Part shown: one piece after another, positions 44,969 through 58,175 of the stretch
Layout of the letters: each line of letters begins with the position of its first letter
Numbering within the stretch: the stretch's first letter is position 1
Source of the DNA: Voacanga thouarsii
Taxonomy: Eukaryota > Streptophyta > Magnoliopsida > Gentianales > Apocynaceae
Reading direction: 5' to 3'
DNA: 64,000 bases
Assembly (NCBI GenBank): GCA_026120185.1
Contig: JANUWF010001481.1
Location: 310,001 to 374,000 of the forward strand
The notes under the pieces: model-generated
The model's database searches: none
Seen by the model: only the letters and a program-made list of their open reading frames with translations
What the model was told of the DNA's origin: nothing
Translations under genes and position numbers: made by a program

Positions 44969-46639
44969 AATACCCCCACACTTGAACTTTTGTTTGTCCT
45001 CAAACAAAACATTTAAGCAAAGAAAATCAACAAGAAAAAACTATTCTTTATTCTCATTCCAAAAATTTGAAACATAACAAGGGTTATAACTTCTTTTCAA
45101 ACTTTAGATAAAGCTCTTGGCATTCATCAAACCTTTTGAAAACAATTCAAACTTTGAAACATTTGACAAGACAACACAAAATTCTTGAAGTCAAATTAAT
45201 CAAGTTTATACCTTAGTCTAAAAAAATTATTTCACCCTTCAAGTAAGAATATAGATAAGATGAATTACACAAGTTTAGTTATCTACCAACTCAAGCATTA
45301 TAAATCTAAAAGTTGCATAACTCAAGTCATAAAGTAAGGAAAGCTTACAAAACATTTTTTCAATGACTTAGGGAATTGATAGCCTTAAGTGCATGGATTT
45401 CTCTTCACACACCGTATTGGCCCTATTTTAGTCATCACTCATTATTTTTTCAACCTCTTTCCTCTCTTTTTGCTCTTGGAAATTCATATCTTGAAGAAAG
45501 TGGATTTCTCTTTACTATCTGTATTGGCCCCCATAATCAAGCAAAAACATTACTTTCTCATCTTCAAAGAGGAAACAACAATCAACTCATTTTTCTCAGT
45601 TTTTCAGCTCACACAAAACTTTCCATAATTTTTTCTCTCAAAGATCTTTTATCTCCTCACATTCCTTATCACAACTCAAAGCTAAGCAACGTTTAAACTT
45701 ATAATACAAGAGTTAGCCAACGAACATTCCCCACATTCATCATATGCTCCATATTCCAACTAGATAAGTCAAATGATACTCAAACATCAATGCATAAAAA
45801 AGATTAATCCAAATTCTCAAGTCTTGAAAAATATCCTATCCAATAAACTAATTTCATAAAAATCCAACAAATGAATGACAAAAATTTATATCCAACAAAG
45901 AAAGATAATTACAACCTTGCTAAACAATGAAAACCACAAAAAAGTTGGAAAAAATTCAGAAAAATTAACCACTTAGCCACAATGTACACAATGTTATACA
46001 AAAAATATCTTCAATGCTAAACTCTCACCTCACACTTAAACGGGACATTGTCCTTAATGGCCAAAAATATAACAAGGAAAGCAAGCCAAAAAGACCAAAA
46101 TAAATAAAAGGGAAAGAATGGAAAAACGAAAATACTTCCACATACTAAGAAAACACCAAGATAATTGATAAAAACCTGGACAAAGAATATCACCAAACCA
46201 CTCTCCCACACTCTCCTCATTAGCCAAAAATAAACACAAGAAAACATCTCCAAAGGGACCAAAAATGTTAAAAAAGGTAGAAAGTTAAGCAATACTCCCT
46301 AAGTGCAATAAGCTCCAGCAAACATCAAAGCTGGAAATATAGAAAAGGGCTAGTCTAAGAAGACTTTATTCCTACCTGCAAAAGAGAAAATAAATAAAAG
46401 AACAAAGAAAATAAAAAAAAAAATAAAGGCGCACCTAAATAAAAGAAAACAAACTAAAGAAAAATAAAAATCCTAACAAAGCAAGAAAACACACAACTCA
46501 CTCCCCCACACATAAGATGGAAAATATTTTTCTTATTTGGTGAAAATAACACTTAACAACTCTAAACACAAAACAAATATCCAAACTCTTTCTATTCATC
46601 ATGCTTTCTCATCAAACCTTTGTAAAAGAAATTAATGCT

Positions 46640-49055
46640 TATTGAAAAAGGTTAGCATGATGAAAGTAGAAATAAGAGAAGGTTTTGAAAAATGGAAGGT
46701 TCATGAAAACAAAGTTTCTCAACAAAGCAAAACCATAAACCTCAGGCTCTACATTCCTTTAGACACTAAACTATTATTTTCAACATACCCATGGTATCTA
46801 ATGGATGCATCAACTTTGAAATTACCAATTAGCCCTTCAAAAGATTTGTCACAATTCAAATCCCCCTTTGAACCTAGTAGTGTAGATTTTAAAGATTGGA
46901 TCAAGAAATCCTTCTTTCGAAGTCATGGTCTAGAAAAACTAAGATACCACTCTTTGAATGGGGTGAAGGGTAGAAATTAACACCATCCTCCAACATAGTA
47001 TTATGCCCTAGAGGCAATAACTTGTACCATGTATATTGCATAATAATTATTAAAAGAGGCATTCTTTATCTTTTAATTTGATTGTTATATCTTAATATGC
47101 GTATAAAATATTTGATAAAGTCCCTTGTACAACACAGTGTTATGGAAATCATGATAGAGATCATGGTGTGAGATTCCTACTACACTATGTAGTGTTTGTG
47201 CTTGAATAATCCCTAGTCATAGTATTAATGAGATGGGACATTATTAATACGCCAAGACTAGCACATGTTATATCCTTTGATTGGATCAAGCGGTGGTTCT
47301 CATAATAGTGGGTATTGTGATATTCAGGATTAATATGTGGATACTTGTTATATGAACAAGTTCATTGAATAACCTAGCATGATAATCACTTGGATAGGTA
47401 TTGAGTGTTAGTGATAGAATCTCATTATAGCAAGTGTGCAAGTATCCTTATACTTCAGATTTCCAAGGTATTTTGCTTATCGAGCATTGTACTTTGATTC
47501 TAATCTTTGGAGTCTTGCAAGAACTACCTATGGGATGGACATTGGGTACAATGTAAAGTAAACAAAAGTAGTTGAGATGGTCAATAAAGGATTCACCATT
47601 CCTAATAGTAGGAGAGTATATCTCAAGGCCACTTGTAGAAATCATTACTCATGACGTCTTTGACTATGTGTTGGAAATGGTTCCAAATTGATACACATAT
47701 CGAGTAATGAATTCCTTGAACAAGCACTAAAATATTCGGGCCAGAATTAATAATATTCTAGAGGGAGTTGGCACTAATTTCATGCTCTAGACCGAATGAG
47801 ATATAGTATGGTGAAATGAGTTTATTGCACTGGTTATTTGCTATTGAAAGGTTCATGTCAAGCCACTTGACTTTCTGGACTTTTGGGTAATCAAGAGTCA
47901 TTGCTATATATCACTCTTGATCTACTAAATATGAATTTATTAATTTACTAGTACTAGTAAATGAAATTACATTACTTATTATAAGAATTGATCCATCACA
48001 ATAACTTGTACTTTCCCACATCTCAACTCTTGATCTTTCTTTGCTTAAGACTTGGGCATTGGAAATGGAATGGGATAGATATTAGAAAATTAATACTATA
48101 TTTTATTTAGGATTATTAATTCTAATGCTATTCGAATTAATTCATATTATGCTTCCATTAAGACCAGGAAACCTATTGGGTCACACACAATAAAGGTTTG
48201 AATGCTCAATATATATTATTTGATAATATTGTGGGATTAATTAAGAGAAGAAAAATATTTATAGGTGAATTACAAGTTTGTTATAATTCATGGGACTTGG
48301 TTGTAATTATATAAACTTTAAGGGCCTAATTGTAGACATTAGATCTTAGAGGACTTAATTGTAATTAACACAAATCTTAAAAACTATAAACATAGGAATT
48401 GTTCCCTTTTGCTGAAAGGATTTCTGAGAAATCATTTTTCTTCATCATTATTCTTCTCCAATTAAAACCTAAACGCTCCTCCTCTACTAGCATACTTTTG
48501 AGTGGGTTTTGTGAGCAATTCAACCTTGTGTGGATTACTACTAGAGACAATCCTACCCTTAGATTGTAGTGGTGCATTTGGAAGATCAAAATAGAGGAAA
48601 TTGGTTCCTGGGTTGCTGATCAAATTTCTATCCGCAAGAAAATTCTTGTTTTTCTACTATAGAACGTAATCTTCGTTTCCTTCCTCTATTCCCGTTTCAA
48701 TTGCAAACACTTGATCGTTGGGTATGGAATTCATGGTTATTTCTGCTGCATTCTTATTTGATAAGCATGATGAAATCCAGCATTCTTATGATGTAGCATT
48801 GAAAAGTCCAACTCCTTAAGGCATGGTAAGCTCAGCACATCATCAATGGCAGCAGTGGCTCCATGAATCAAGAGGTACACTATTTTTCTGCGATGTCATT
48901 CATTGGGATGATTCTTCGTACCCCTCAGTCGATGAATTTGTATTGGCCACAAAAGAATTCACTAATGTTTCTAATGACGTCTTATTAAAAACATCAATAT
49001 AAGCTTGTAATCTTGCCAATCTCTATCATCATTGTCCTTTAATTTTGTACCAAAC
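46640..49055 (-). pseudogene. ORF X copy in A2, split by a copia LTR
   Basis: The N-terminal part starts at about 49055 (MGNFVWYKIKG, two stops, then RLARLQAYIDVFNKTSLETL, then SFVANTNSS). It continues to a segment equivalent to MLSLPCLKELDFS near 48810. The copia LTR intervenes. The C-terminal part resumes at 46993 and runs to about 46640, with more frame damage than in A1. The shadow frame on the opposite strand here (46642-46980) has no recognisable content. Confidence 0.55.
46994..48780 (+). mobile_element. Copia LTR nested in A2, ORF X
   Basis: The start TAGTATTATGCCCTAGAGG matches the starts of the copia LTRs at 61804 (plus) and 38885 (minus). Blocks such as GTCCCTTGTACAACACAGTG and GGAGGGAGTTGGCAC are shared. 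The interrupted host sequence resumes at about 48781 (CATTCTTATGATGTAGCA against CCTTCTTAAGGTGTAGCA at 42813-42830 in A1). Exact ends are blurred: left flank TCCAACA and right flank TCCAGCA look like a decayed duplication, but I am not certain. No internal region is present, so it is a solo LTR. Confidence 0.8.
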
Positions 49056-49440
49056 AAAATTTCCCATGATGATATCAACCTCGTACTCAAAGAAAAACAA
49101 AAATTAAATCGAAATGAAAAATAAAAACAAACAAAAATAAGAAAAATATTAAAAAAACAACAGGGAAAAATAATAATAGAAAATTAAAGAAAAGAAAAAC
49201 ATACGCATTAGATATATTCACAAACTACTTAAACACAAAAAGTTAGTAGTATTTACAAGTACAACATGAACTAAGCTAGTCAATTAAGTCACATAATGTT
49301 ACAAACAACAAGATATAGCACCCAATTACACAAAGAACATGCGTATATGTTTACATATAGACATATAGACATATAAACATGGTTAAATCAATAAAATCCA
49401 AGCTTTCACGATATTGTTCCTTGATGACGGCGCCAAAACT

Positions 49441-50840
49441 TGATGCGTAAATTTTGGGTGTATCACATTTAAATCCATTCCTTAGTCAAGTTTTAATTAA
49501 AAAATTAATCCCAAAATACACATATGAGCAAGTATACTCATCGCAAACATAGTATAGGAAATTAACGAGTATCGATCCTCAAAGGAACAAGCACACACTT
49601 GTCACTTTTCATTCATTATATAACCGACCCAATAAAGTGATAAAATAATTTAAAAAATAAAGAAATATATACAACTCAAGGATGTAAGAATACGCAATTT
49701 AGACAATTATCTTAGAACACATGATAATGAATCATTTAGCAACTATCTCAAGTAATATCATCTTGGCATCATGAAGGAATATAAAGTAAAATTCAATCGT
49801 TTCCCAAGTCATGAATCTACTTATATAGACTCCACTTCTTTTGCAATCCATGGAATCACTATGTTTTGATTAAATTAGCAGATTTCCCAATCAAATCAAC
49901 ATAACAAAAACATGCATTAAACCTAATTCCTTGTAAACATGAAACTAGCTAATGACCATTTGCTCTAGGTGAAATCAACTAATCTTTGATCACTTTAGTC
50001 CTTTAAACTTAACTTCGCTTTTCAACTCCATTAAGATTTGACAAATACAAAATCAATGCAATGAACTCATAACATCGTTTCCCAAGTCAATTAGAAGAAA
50101 TCACATCAATAACCAATTATAACAAGTAATCAAATCCCAAAGATGATAGAAAATTGATCAAATAACTAAATTAATTCAAAAACCATGAGTTCGAAAAGAA
50201 ATTCAAATTATAATGAAAATATTAAATACATTATTGTTTATGAATAAGAAAACAAAGGTAAAAGAATGCACTCATAGGTAAGCATTTTTCTCCTTTGAAG
50301 GCTCTTTTCAACAACCCTCCTTGAATGGTGAATCTCCTCATTCTTTGAGTGATTGGAATTTTTGCTCATGGATTCACACTACTTTCTCTTGTATTTTCTC
50401 TTGTTTTTATAAGCTTTTTTAATGCCAAATATGTTGCTTAAGGAGTCTTGGCCGAGTAGAATTCGAAAAATACCAAAATCCTTGGAAAATTACCAAATTT
50501 GTGCACAAAATTTTCGCCTCTCTAGAGTGGACCTGACGCCGGATCCAGTCACCCACCTGGTGCCAGGTGTGTTCTATTTTTTTTCCCTGGACTTTGCTTT
50601 GTTTTTGCAATTGTTCTAGATTGGACCTGGCGCCTGGTCCACTTGCTAGACTTGGCACCAGGTGTGTTCTGGAATTTTCACTTTTTCCTCGAAATCAACT
50701 TAAATCTGCACAAATTTGTCAAAAACACTTTCTACAATCAAAATGTCAAATAGGAAGGAATATGTCTAGTTATTACATCAATAGTATCTCAATTTAACCT
50801 CAAATAACTAGGAAAATAGTGATGATTTTAGCCCATATCA
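49441..50840 (-). mobile_element. LTR L4, terminal 5' LTR of the array
   Basis: TGATGCGTAA...GCCCATATCA on the plus strand, followed by the CTTGC duplication. GC modules lie at 50515-50670 (ACCTGGTGCCAGGT, GACCTGGCGCCTGGTCC). The primer-binding site for A2 is immediately left. This is the outermost promoter-bearing LTR of the array. Confidence 0.9.
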
Positions 50841-50845
50841 CTTGC

Positions 50846-53696
50846 AAATGTTTTATTGCCTTTTTTTTTTTTTTTTGTAAATTGCATAATGAAATATTAC
50901 AAAATCATGATAAGCACACAAAAGACATACTGAGAAATCATTCTCGCACTTTTTCTCTGTTATGTTTCAGGAAGTACTAGTCTCAATTAGGTGGGAAGAT
51001 ATTCGAAATCAAGACTCTTTGGTTGAACTTATATTTTGATGTTATTTTGGACATGTAATTGTTTGAGTTTTATTTCAAAGACTTTTGTAATAGTTTGAAG
51101 GGATGTATTTAAGTTTGAATTTTCATTTCCATTTTTTGCTCTTGCCTAGTTATAAGAGCCTTAGTCCTAAGGACAGGATAACATCCCTGATAGGAATCAA
51201 ATCAAGCATGAAGACCATTTTCAAGAAGGGGGAAGAATAACAAAATCACACATCATGGTTCCATAGGTAAGAACAATATTCAAGAGGATTCAAGGGAATT
51301 TTCAAGACAACAAATTCAACGAACCCAGATCTAAAAAGATTGTGAAGAGATGGATAGTAAAGGAAGGGCCAAAAGATGCACAACATAAGCAAAAATCTAG
51401 ATGGAGGGATCAAGCCAACCTTTAAACAAGGATTGAAGGACAATGGAGTATCAAAAGGAGCTCAAACTGATCAACATTTTATTTAAAAGATCAAGAAAAC
51501 ATATGGAAAAGAAATAGAGGTCAAATGAGCCGGGATAGAGTGCAACAATACAGGGTAAGGTGCCAAGAGCCAAATCGGCACCAGCCAAGAATGATTGAAC
51601 TGACGCCGGCTACATGTGCTAGAGTTGGCACCATCCCATCTCGACTTTTTGCCATTTTTCTTATCTTTAACTTTTTACATTTGTAATTTACTTTTCATGA
51701 CTTTTATTATGTTTTAACCTATTTTAAGGCAGGTAATAGGGCCTTAAAGCTTGTATTATGGCCATTTAATAGTTAGGATTAGTTTGCTAATTGGTTTAGG
51801 GAAGAGAACCTATATGTATGCCATTATAGTTCCTGTAAACACAATTTTTTGATATTTGAATAGAGAAATCATTTGTTTTCTCTATAGGGAGTTCTTGAGG
51901 GTGTTCCTCTTAGGTGATTCCCAAATCAATCAAGAATTCTCTTAGGCTTTAGTCTAACCTAAGAATCTAGTCTCTAATCTTCTTAGGATAGATTATTGTC
52001 CTTTCTAAAGTGGGTCTTAGATTTCTGGCTATTCTAGGGTTCTTTTAAGAGCTCAATTGGTTGCCTAATTTTTCCCATCCTATTTGTTCTTGATCCTTCT
52101 TAGGTTAGGGGTGTTTAGGTGTTGATTTAGTTGGCTAGTTCATTAGATTTTGGGTTCTAGGTAGCTAGTTTTACCTAAGATTCTAGTCTTGAATTAGGTA
52201 ACTTGATTTTAAGCTTCAAATCTCAAATTGATGCTTCCAAGATCATATCAAAGGGTTTGGTATCCAAGGAAGCTTGTGTTGATTCTAATTAACACAACTT
52301 TCTTTTGGTAAGGGTACAATATCTTCAAGCATTTGTGAACTTTTTCAAATTTTTGTCACTTTATTGGGTACTATTTTTGAATGATTGAAACTCAAAATTA
52401 TTCTATGAACTTGATGTTAAATTGATGTTATACGTTGGTATAATACTCGAGGAATTATTTGGTATGCATATCTGTTGATTTTGAGTTCAAACAAGGTTGA
52501 AATCTCATTCAACCCATTCCTACAAATTCAAATCCCGTAACTAATTTTCTTGCAATTTTTGAGATTTGAATACTTCAAATTGTGCCATGGGTTCATTGTG
52601 AAATTGAGCCTACATGATTAGTTGATGATTATGAAGTTATTAAAATTACAGAAAATTTGAGGTTTCTTAGGTGTTTTTGCTGCAAAATTTTGAGTAAGAA
52701 AATCCCGTAACTCTTTTTTGTGCTATTTTTGTGAGTTTTAAAACTCAAAATTTATCAATGTTCATGCTTTAAAATTGTTCCTTGATGTTAGTATAACCAT
52801 TGGGGATTGATTTTTATTGTGAATTTTGAGTTTTTGGGGCTATTATAAGGAAGAAAAATTTCAAGTAGCTTGAGTTACGAGCTTGAATACAAGGTGCTTG
52901 ATATATTGCTTCTATAACTTGTGATTGTGCAAACATGACTACTAAATGCTTCCTATGATAAATTCCTATATTTTTCTTGCTTAGTAACTTATTTTGAGTA
53001 AGAATTATCCTTTTGTTACAGTGAAATTGGTCATGTGTTCAAAGCTATAGTTTGGGAAAATTATTGGTGCATACATAGTCATATCACTTGTCTTTGAATT
53101 CTTGAATTCCTTGTGCTATTATTACCTTAAGTGAGTTAATTGTGCATCAAAATTATATCCTTTGGGTTGTGACAGCATCCTAACATTTAAAAATCCTTTA
53201 TTTGAGTAGTTGCTTACCATGTGTTTTCTTAGCTTGCATCTTTCACTTCTAATTGACTTCATTGATTTATTTCTTATTATCATGGGTTGAATGATTAGTT
53301 TTAAATCACACTTGAAATCTTGAGTTTGTTGAGCCTTAATTCTTTGAAATTCTTGCTTAAACTCGCCTTGTTCCTTGGTAATTATCAAGTTTTGAATTGA
53401 ATGCCCCTAAGACCCCTAGTTGATTGTGTCTTAGATGGTTGGCTTGACTTGTCTAGTTGGACTACTTCCTAAGCAATTAGGGAGGTTATTTTGGGAAGAA
53501 ATTTTTGAGCACTCGAGTGTTGAAAAAAAAAGGCAAGAGATTGAGCTCATTCTGATAAAAGCCAAGAAGAGTGCAAACACGAGTGAAGAGGGACCACTAA
53601 AAATTTAGTGTAAACATGTGAGGGAGTGAAGTGAGAAATTTTTCTTGTGTTTTCTCCTTAAATTTTGTGAGTACTTCTCATGAAAGAAAATTCACA
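50846..53696 (+). other. Leader/LTR-like upstream region of a plus-strand gypsy element
   Basis: No coding signal is seen. GC-richer modules at 51545-51640 (GGCACCAGCC, ACGCCGGCTAC, GGCACC) and a CCTATATGTATGCC box near 51809 have the order seen in the minus-strand LTRs, so 51180-52250 may be a plus-strand LTR of related design. ATCAAAGGGTTTGGTATCC at about 52248 matches the box near 4450 of element P. The rest is a long AT-rich leader up to the gag start. No clean LTR termini are found. Confidence 0.4.
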
Positions 53697-54583
53697 ATGA
53701 CTAGTTGGAGTGATAGTGAAGGGTATGACTATGATGGGGAGTCTTGTTCCAATGGAAGTAATTATAAGGGATATAAAGAACATGAATATGACTATGAGGA
53801 AGATTATTGGGGAAATGAAGGTGATCATGAGAATTTGCATGATTGTGGAGATGAATCTTATAGGGATAGCTATGACGAAGGGCCAAGTACAAGTGGAAAA
53901 TGATATGGTGGGTTTGATGCAAAAGAAAATTGGAAATATGAGAGCATGGAATATTTGGATGAACATGAAGAAGGGACAGTACAGGTGGAAGGGAGTATGA
54001 TAGCTAAAAAAGAGACCATTAGGAAAATGAAAAAGAATGTGAGGGGGTATATATGGAAGGAATACAAAAACAATTACAAAGAAAGAAGGAGGATGCAGAG
54101 AATAGGGAGTTGAAGTACAATGAGAAGTTGATACCTCCATTCCATGAGAAGAGAGATTTAAGGGAGTACTATGGATGGGAAAAAAGAATGAAAAAATTAT
54201 TTAAATGCTTTGAGCCTAGTGGAAGAAATAACGTGAAATCAACACTAATGGGAACACACAAAGAAGGCAAAGTAGTTATCAAACAGTGGATTCTTGGGAA
54301 GAGATGAAAGATTTAATGAGGGAACAATTTGAACTTGATGAGTGCAAAATATGTGGAAATTTTGCTCATATGTCCTATAATTGTCCAAGAAGCTCTAAGT
54401 ATAGTAAGGGAAGAACAATGCAAATTTTTACAAAAGGTTGAATGAAGAGAAAATAAGATTATGTTTGCTCTACTTGTTGGAAGTATGGCTATAGTATATG
54501 TGATTACCAAAGACTGAATGAGTAAGGAAGAAGTTTTGTTTTGCAAAAGGGTAGTTGAATTCCTTGTGAGCATTGTAGTGGCT
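53697..54583 (+). pseudogene. Gypsy gag relic with zinc knuckles, split by element B
   Basis: From Met at 53697 comes a very acidic, Tyr/Gly/Asp-rich N-terminal part (SDSEGYDYDGES to YDEGPSTSGK) stopped at 53901. The same frame then stays readable for about 50 codons. In another frame comes a gag-core segment EKRDLREYYGWEKRMKKLF (about 54150-54205), then WEEMKDLMREQF. Zinc knuckle one is C-K-I-C-G-N-F-A-H-M-S-Y-N-C (54343-54384). A second, damaged knuckle begins at 54466 (C-S-T-C-W-K-Y-G-Y) and a third at 54565 (C-E-H-C-S-G-Y-G). The third is cut at 54588 by element B and continues at 59660. Gag binds element RNA. Several stops and shifts are present. Confidence 0.75.
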
Positions 54584-54588
54584 ATGGG

Positions 54589-55764
54589 TGATGTGTATGA
54601 ATTTGGGTATAAAAATCATATAAAAATAAGCACATTCCCAGTCAAGTTTAAATTAAAACGTTAACCCCAAATTACACATATGAGCAAGCATACTCATCAT
54701 TAAGCATAGCATAGGGTTTAAAACGAGTATCGATCCTCAAGGAACAAGTATGCAGTAATCACTTTTCTTTCATTGTTGAATCAACTCAATAAAGTAAAAA
54801 AGAATAAAAAGGAAAATAAAATAAAATAAAAGAATATATACATGTCAGGGATGGAGAATTATGTAACTCAAACCATTATTTTGACAAAAGGACCTTAAAA
54901 TGCCCAATCATTATCATAACTGATCATTCTCTTGGCATCATCATGGATTAAGATAGATTCACTTCTTTTCTAATCCATGAAATCACTATCTTCTAGACAA
55001 ATTAGCATCACATATCCTGTCTCAACTAATTCACCGAAAAGATGCATTAAACACAATCCTTGATTAAATCTCCATATCCTGGCGAATGTAAAACATGAAA
55101 TTAACCAATGAATTCATATCCTGGCAGACATCAATTAACCTTTAATTACCCAGTTCTTAGCAATCAACTCCTTTTCCAAGCAAGTTAATAGACAACAAAT
55201 ATGAAATTAATGAATTGAGACCACTAGCAACTCCTTTTCCAAGCAAGTTAATAGAAAGAAATAACAAATTAATCCCGTAATTAGCATAAGTAATTAAATA
55301 CCAAGAATAACAATCAATTAATCAAAAGATCAAAGTAACTTTAAAAATCATTAATACCAAAAACAATGTCAAATTACAATAAAACAATTAATACATCATT
55401 ATGGTTCAAGAAAAGAAAACAAAGTTAAAAGAAAGCACTCATTGATAAGCCTCATTCTTCTTCCTTTGTACACCCTTTTGTACAATCCTCCTTGATTTGA
55501 AGAATTCCTCCTTAATTTCGAGTGATTTGATGTTTTGATCCATTGAATTCTTCTTTTTCCCTTGTGTTTTCCCTCTATTTATAGGCTTTAGAAGTGCCTA
55601 AATTCATCCCTTTAGGGTTTCTGGACGACTAGAAGTAGAAAAATACTAAAACTCTGTAAATTACCAAAAAATGCGTGCGAAAATCGAGGCACTGCCTCAG
55701 TAGCAGTTCACAGCCAGCGCCGCCTGTCCTGCCTAAGGCTGGCGCCGGTTGTGGTCTATTTCAA
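54589..55764 (-). mobile_element. 3' LTR of element B, lacking its first ~300 bp
   Basis: It aligns with 58176-59280 from TGATGTGTATGAATTTGGG on, including TATA CTATAAATAG (minus, 55584-55575) and the GC module with GCCAGCGCCGCC and GGCTGGCGCCGG (55700-55752). The match stops at about 55757. The remaining U3 and the polypurine-tract junction are deleted, and unrelated internal sequence follows. Confidence 0.8.
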
Positions 55765-58152
55765 AATAATACTCCCAATGCTTTCTTTATTCAAGACAAC
55801 AAAACATATGCTACTATACCTTTCATAAAAAAAACAAGACTTGTGTAAGTGAAGAATGACTAGTAGAACCATCCTAAGACCTAACATCATTCTCAAACCA
55901 TTGCAAAGAATTTAGTTCAAAAGAAATATGCATTGCATAAGCTTACTTTTCATACACTCTCTCTACTAATCTGAGATATATCATAATTTTACTTAGGTCA
56001 AGTAGGACTTTTAAGCTTGTAATGTAAGTCTAAAGGGTTTGTAATGTAGCTGCCAAATGAAGGATATAGCAAAATCAAATATCAAAGAAGATGAGAGTTT
56101 GCAAGAAAAGGATAAACAAAATGTACCAAGAGATTCAAAACTTTTCTTGCTCTCGTATCACAAAACCAATCAAAAACCCAAAACCATGTATGGCAATCAT
56201 ATTATAGTTCAAGCAAATCTTGCATTCTTTTTAGCAATGAATTCTCAACTCATCAATAATTTGCACAGGATCATCAAAATTTCAACAATTCTTATTCCAA
56301 CTCTCTTCTTGCGCTCTTCTCTTCTTTTTCTTTCTTTTTCTCTTCTTTTCAAATGCTACTTTTGTTTGTTTCTCAGTTTCTTTTTTCAACATTTTCTAGT
56401 AGCTTTTTGTTTTTCTCAATTTTGCTTCCTCTTTTTCTTTTCTCCTTTCACAACTCCACTTACCACATGATGCATGACTGAAAGTAAGTCATGATATTTA
56501 CACACACTTTCTCCCTCACAATTCTTCTACTTGTACTTTTATCCATCAAGAGCAATCAAAGATTTTTGGAAAGTAAATCAAACTCTCAGAAAAAAGTAAT
56601 GGACAAAGCATGATAACGGGTTTAAGAAAGAAATTGACAATTTTAGGCTCAAAATAGGCACTAGGGATAATGTAAAATAGGTAGGCTTGAAAAGCTCAAA
56701 CTATCCAAAGAAGGCATATTACCGTCATCCTTAAGTTAAATCAAGAATGTCTTTCTCATTTTGCCTCGAGAGGTATTCAAGTAAGTTCTAGAATGGTCAA
56801 TGAATTTTAGCAAAAAAAACAGGTTTAAGAATAATGTAAAGTATTTGATCAAGAACTACTTAGTCCAAGTGCATGCAAAAAGTCAAGCATAAGCCACAAA
56901 TGATATAGACCATATGCTCTATGATCTATCACAAAGACATGCATTAAAAATACATTTTGAAAGCCCCAAAAAATCGAAAAAAACTTTGAAAAATATGCTC
57001 AAAAGGTTCAAAGAAGAATGTCAAGATAAATAAAGTATAGAAGAATTTTCATTCTAACCATTCCCCCACACTTAAACTGGACATTGTCCTCAATGGCCAA
57101 ATAAATAGAGCAAGGAAATATTGTCATAGGACGAAAAATAAAGGGGAAAAGAGAAGAAATAAAATACTTCCATTCATTGTGCATTCTCCTACAAAAGAGT
57201 CAAATTCCAACAGAAAGGAGCATTGCCAAAGTACTTTTTAATGCTTTTACAAATACCAAGTTACCTCCATCATCATTGGAATCATTGTTCTCTAAGAAGT
57301 GAGATGAACCTAAAAAATTATGTGACAAAGAAATCTTAGAATTATAAGCACATAGAGTAGAATCAAATACCTCTCTTGCCACATCATGCAATTGTCCCTC
57401 ATAGCCTCTCTCTTTTTTTTTTTTTTTTTTTTATAGGTCAATTGTATGGGCTAGCATGATCTCATAAGTCTCCACAACAATCTTAACTAATTGTTTCCTT
57501 TGATCGCACAATTGTTGGGAAGTTTCTTCATGCCCCTAAGCAGATGAATTCGTATTGACAACAAATAATTCACTAATGCTTCTAATGACGTTTCACTAAA
57601 AACATCATTGTGAGCTTGTAATTTTACCAATCTATCATCAATACACTAATATTTTTTTTAAAAAAAAAACTATCCTAATTGAATGCATGACCACAAATTC
57701 ATAAATTAAATTAAACTAAGATTAAAAATTGTAATTAAAGAAACAAATAATAAAAATCAAATAAATTCAGTCCGTCTGAAATATCGTGTTAGCAAAAGTC
57801 CAAACCTGAAAATAAGAAAAGTTAGTATTGACTCAAAATTATAGACGTAAAAATCATCCAATTCAAAATACAAAGATTACACACATTCCGCATTAACATT
57901 AGGTTAATAAAATTAAATAACTAAATATACAATATATACAAACATACAAAGGCAAGTTTAGTTATTATGAATATGTATCTACCTATTTACAAATTTACAA
58001 CATATGGTGAAATTAAAATACAATTATAAAAACAACAAAATAGGTCACTTACTTATAAAAGGAATGTATATCCAAATTTACATATTTACCTATAGACATA
58101 TGAATATATAAACATGGTTAAATTAATGAATCTAAGCTTTCAAGATATTGTT
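55765..58152 (-). mobile_element. Internal region of element B
   Basis: Mostly noncoding. A CCCCCACACTTAAACTGG box at 57064, followed by ACATTGTCC, is one of the polypurine-like repeats of this family. The 137-codon plus-strand frame at 56057-56470 is a pyrimidine-rich low-complexity shadow. A poly(T) run lies at 57413-57432. The ORF X relic is at 57200-57660. Confidence 0.65.
57200..57660 (-). pseudogene. ORF X relic, copy in element B
   Basis: Minus strand from about 57640: an N-terminal piece with DDRLVKL and DVFSETSLEALVNYL, frame breaks and a T/A-run, then the frame 57391-57200 with REVFDSTLCAYNSKISLSHN, a FLE...DSNDD segment and GGNLVFV. The SLSHN part is also present in element P (SNFSLSHNIIS) but not in A1, so P, A and B copies together show which pieces are conserved. 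It is shorter than the A1 copy by an internal deletion between the DD-rich segment and GGNLVFV. Confidence 0.55.
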
Positions 58153-58169
58153 TCCCGGCAACGGCGCTA
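58153..58169 (-). other. tRNA-Asp-type primer-binding site of element B
   Basis: The minus strand reads TAGCGCCGTTGCCGGGA, differing slightly from the expected TGGCGCCGTTGCCGGGG. It lies six bases from the LTR end, as in elements A1 and A2. Confidence 0.75.
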
Positions 58170-58175
58170 AAAACT

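Larger units (their letters stand above)
44969..49440 (-). mobile_element. Internal region A2, interrupted by a copia LTR
   Basis: Same content and order as A1: polypurine tract, noncoding region (45360-45600 nearly matches 41217-41500), ORF X pieces and a primer-binding site TGGCGCCGTCATCAAGGAA (49433-49415). The nested copia LTR at 46994-48780 splits ORF X. Without it the region is about 2.68 kb, against 2.73 kb for A1. Confidence 0.85.
39413..50840 (-). mobile_element. Tandem LTR array, element A (LTR-internal-LTR-internal-LTR)
   Basis: Three LTRs of 1.40-1.41 kb (39413-40823, 43561-44968, 49441-50840) alternate with two internal regions of about 2.7 kb once a nested copia LTR is subtracted. 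The whole is bounded by CTTGC at 39408-39412 and 50841-50845. The unit spacing is 4148 bp, and 5880 bp minus about 1787 bp of nested LTR, i.e. about 4.1 kb. All parts point to the minus strand. One insertion later expanded by unequal recombination is the simplest reading. Confidence 0.9.

Noticed and set aside
53658..54140. 160-codon minus-strand open frame
   Set aside because: It is the antisense shadow of the acidic, purine-rich gag relic on the plus strand. The Phe/Ile/His-rich composition comes from that bias.
56057..56470. 137-codon plus-strand open frame in element B
   Set aside because: The second half is encoded by a pyrimidine-rich tract giving runs of Phe, Leu and Ser. There is no homology to ORF X or gag, and it is antisense to the element.
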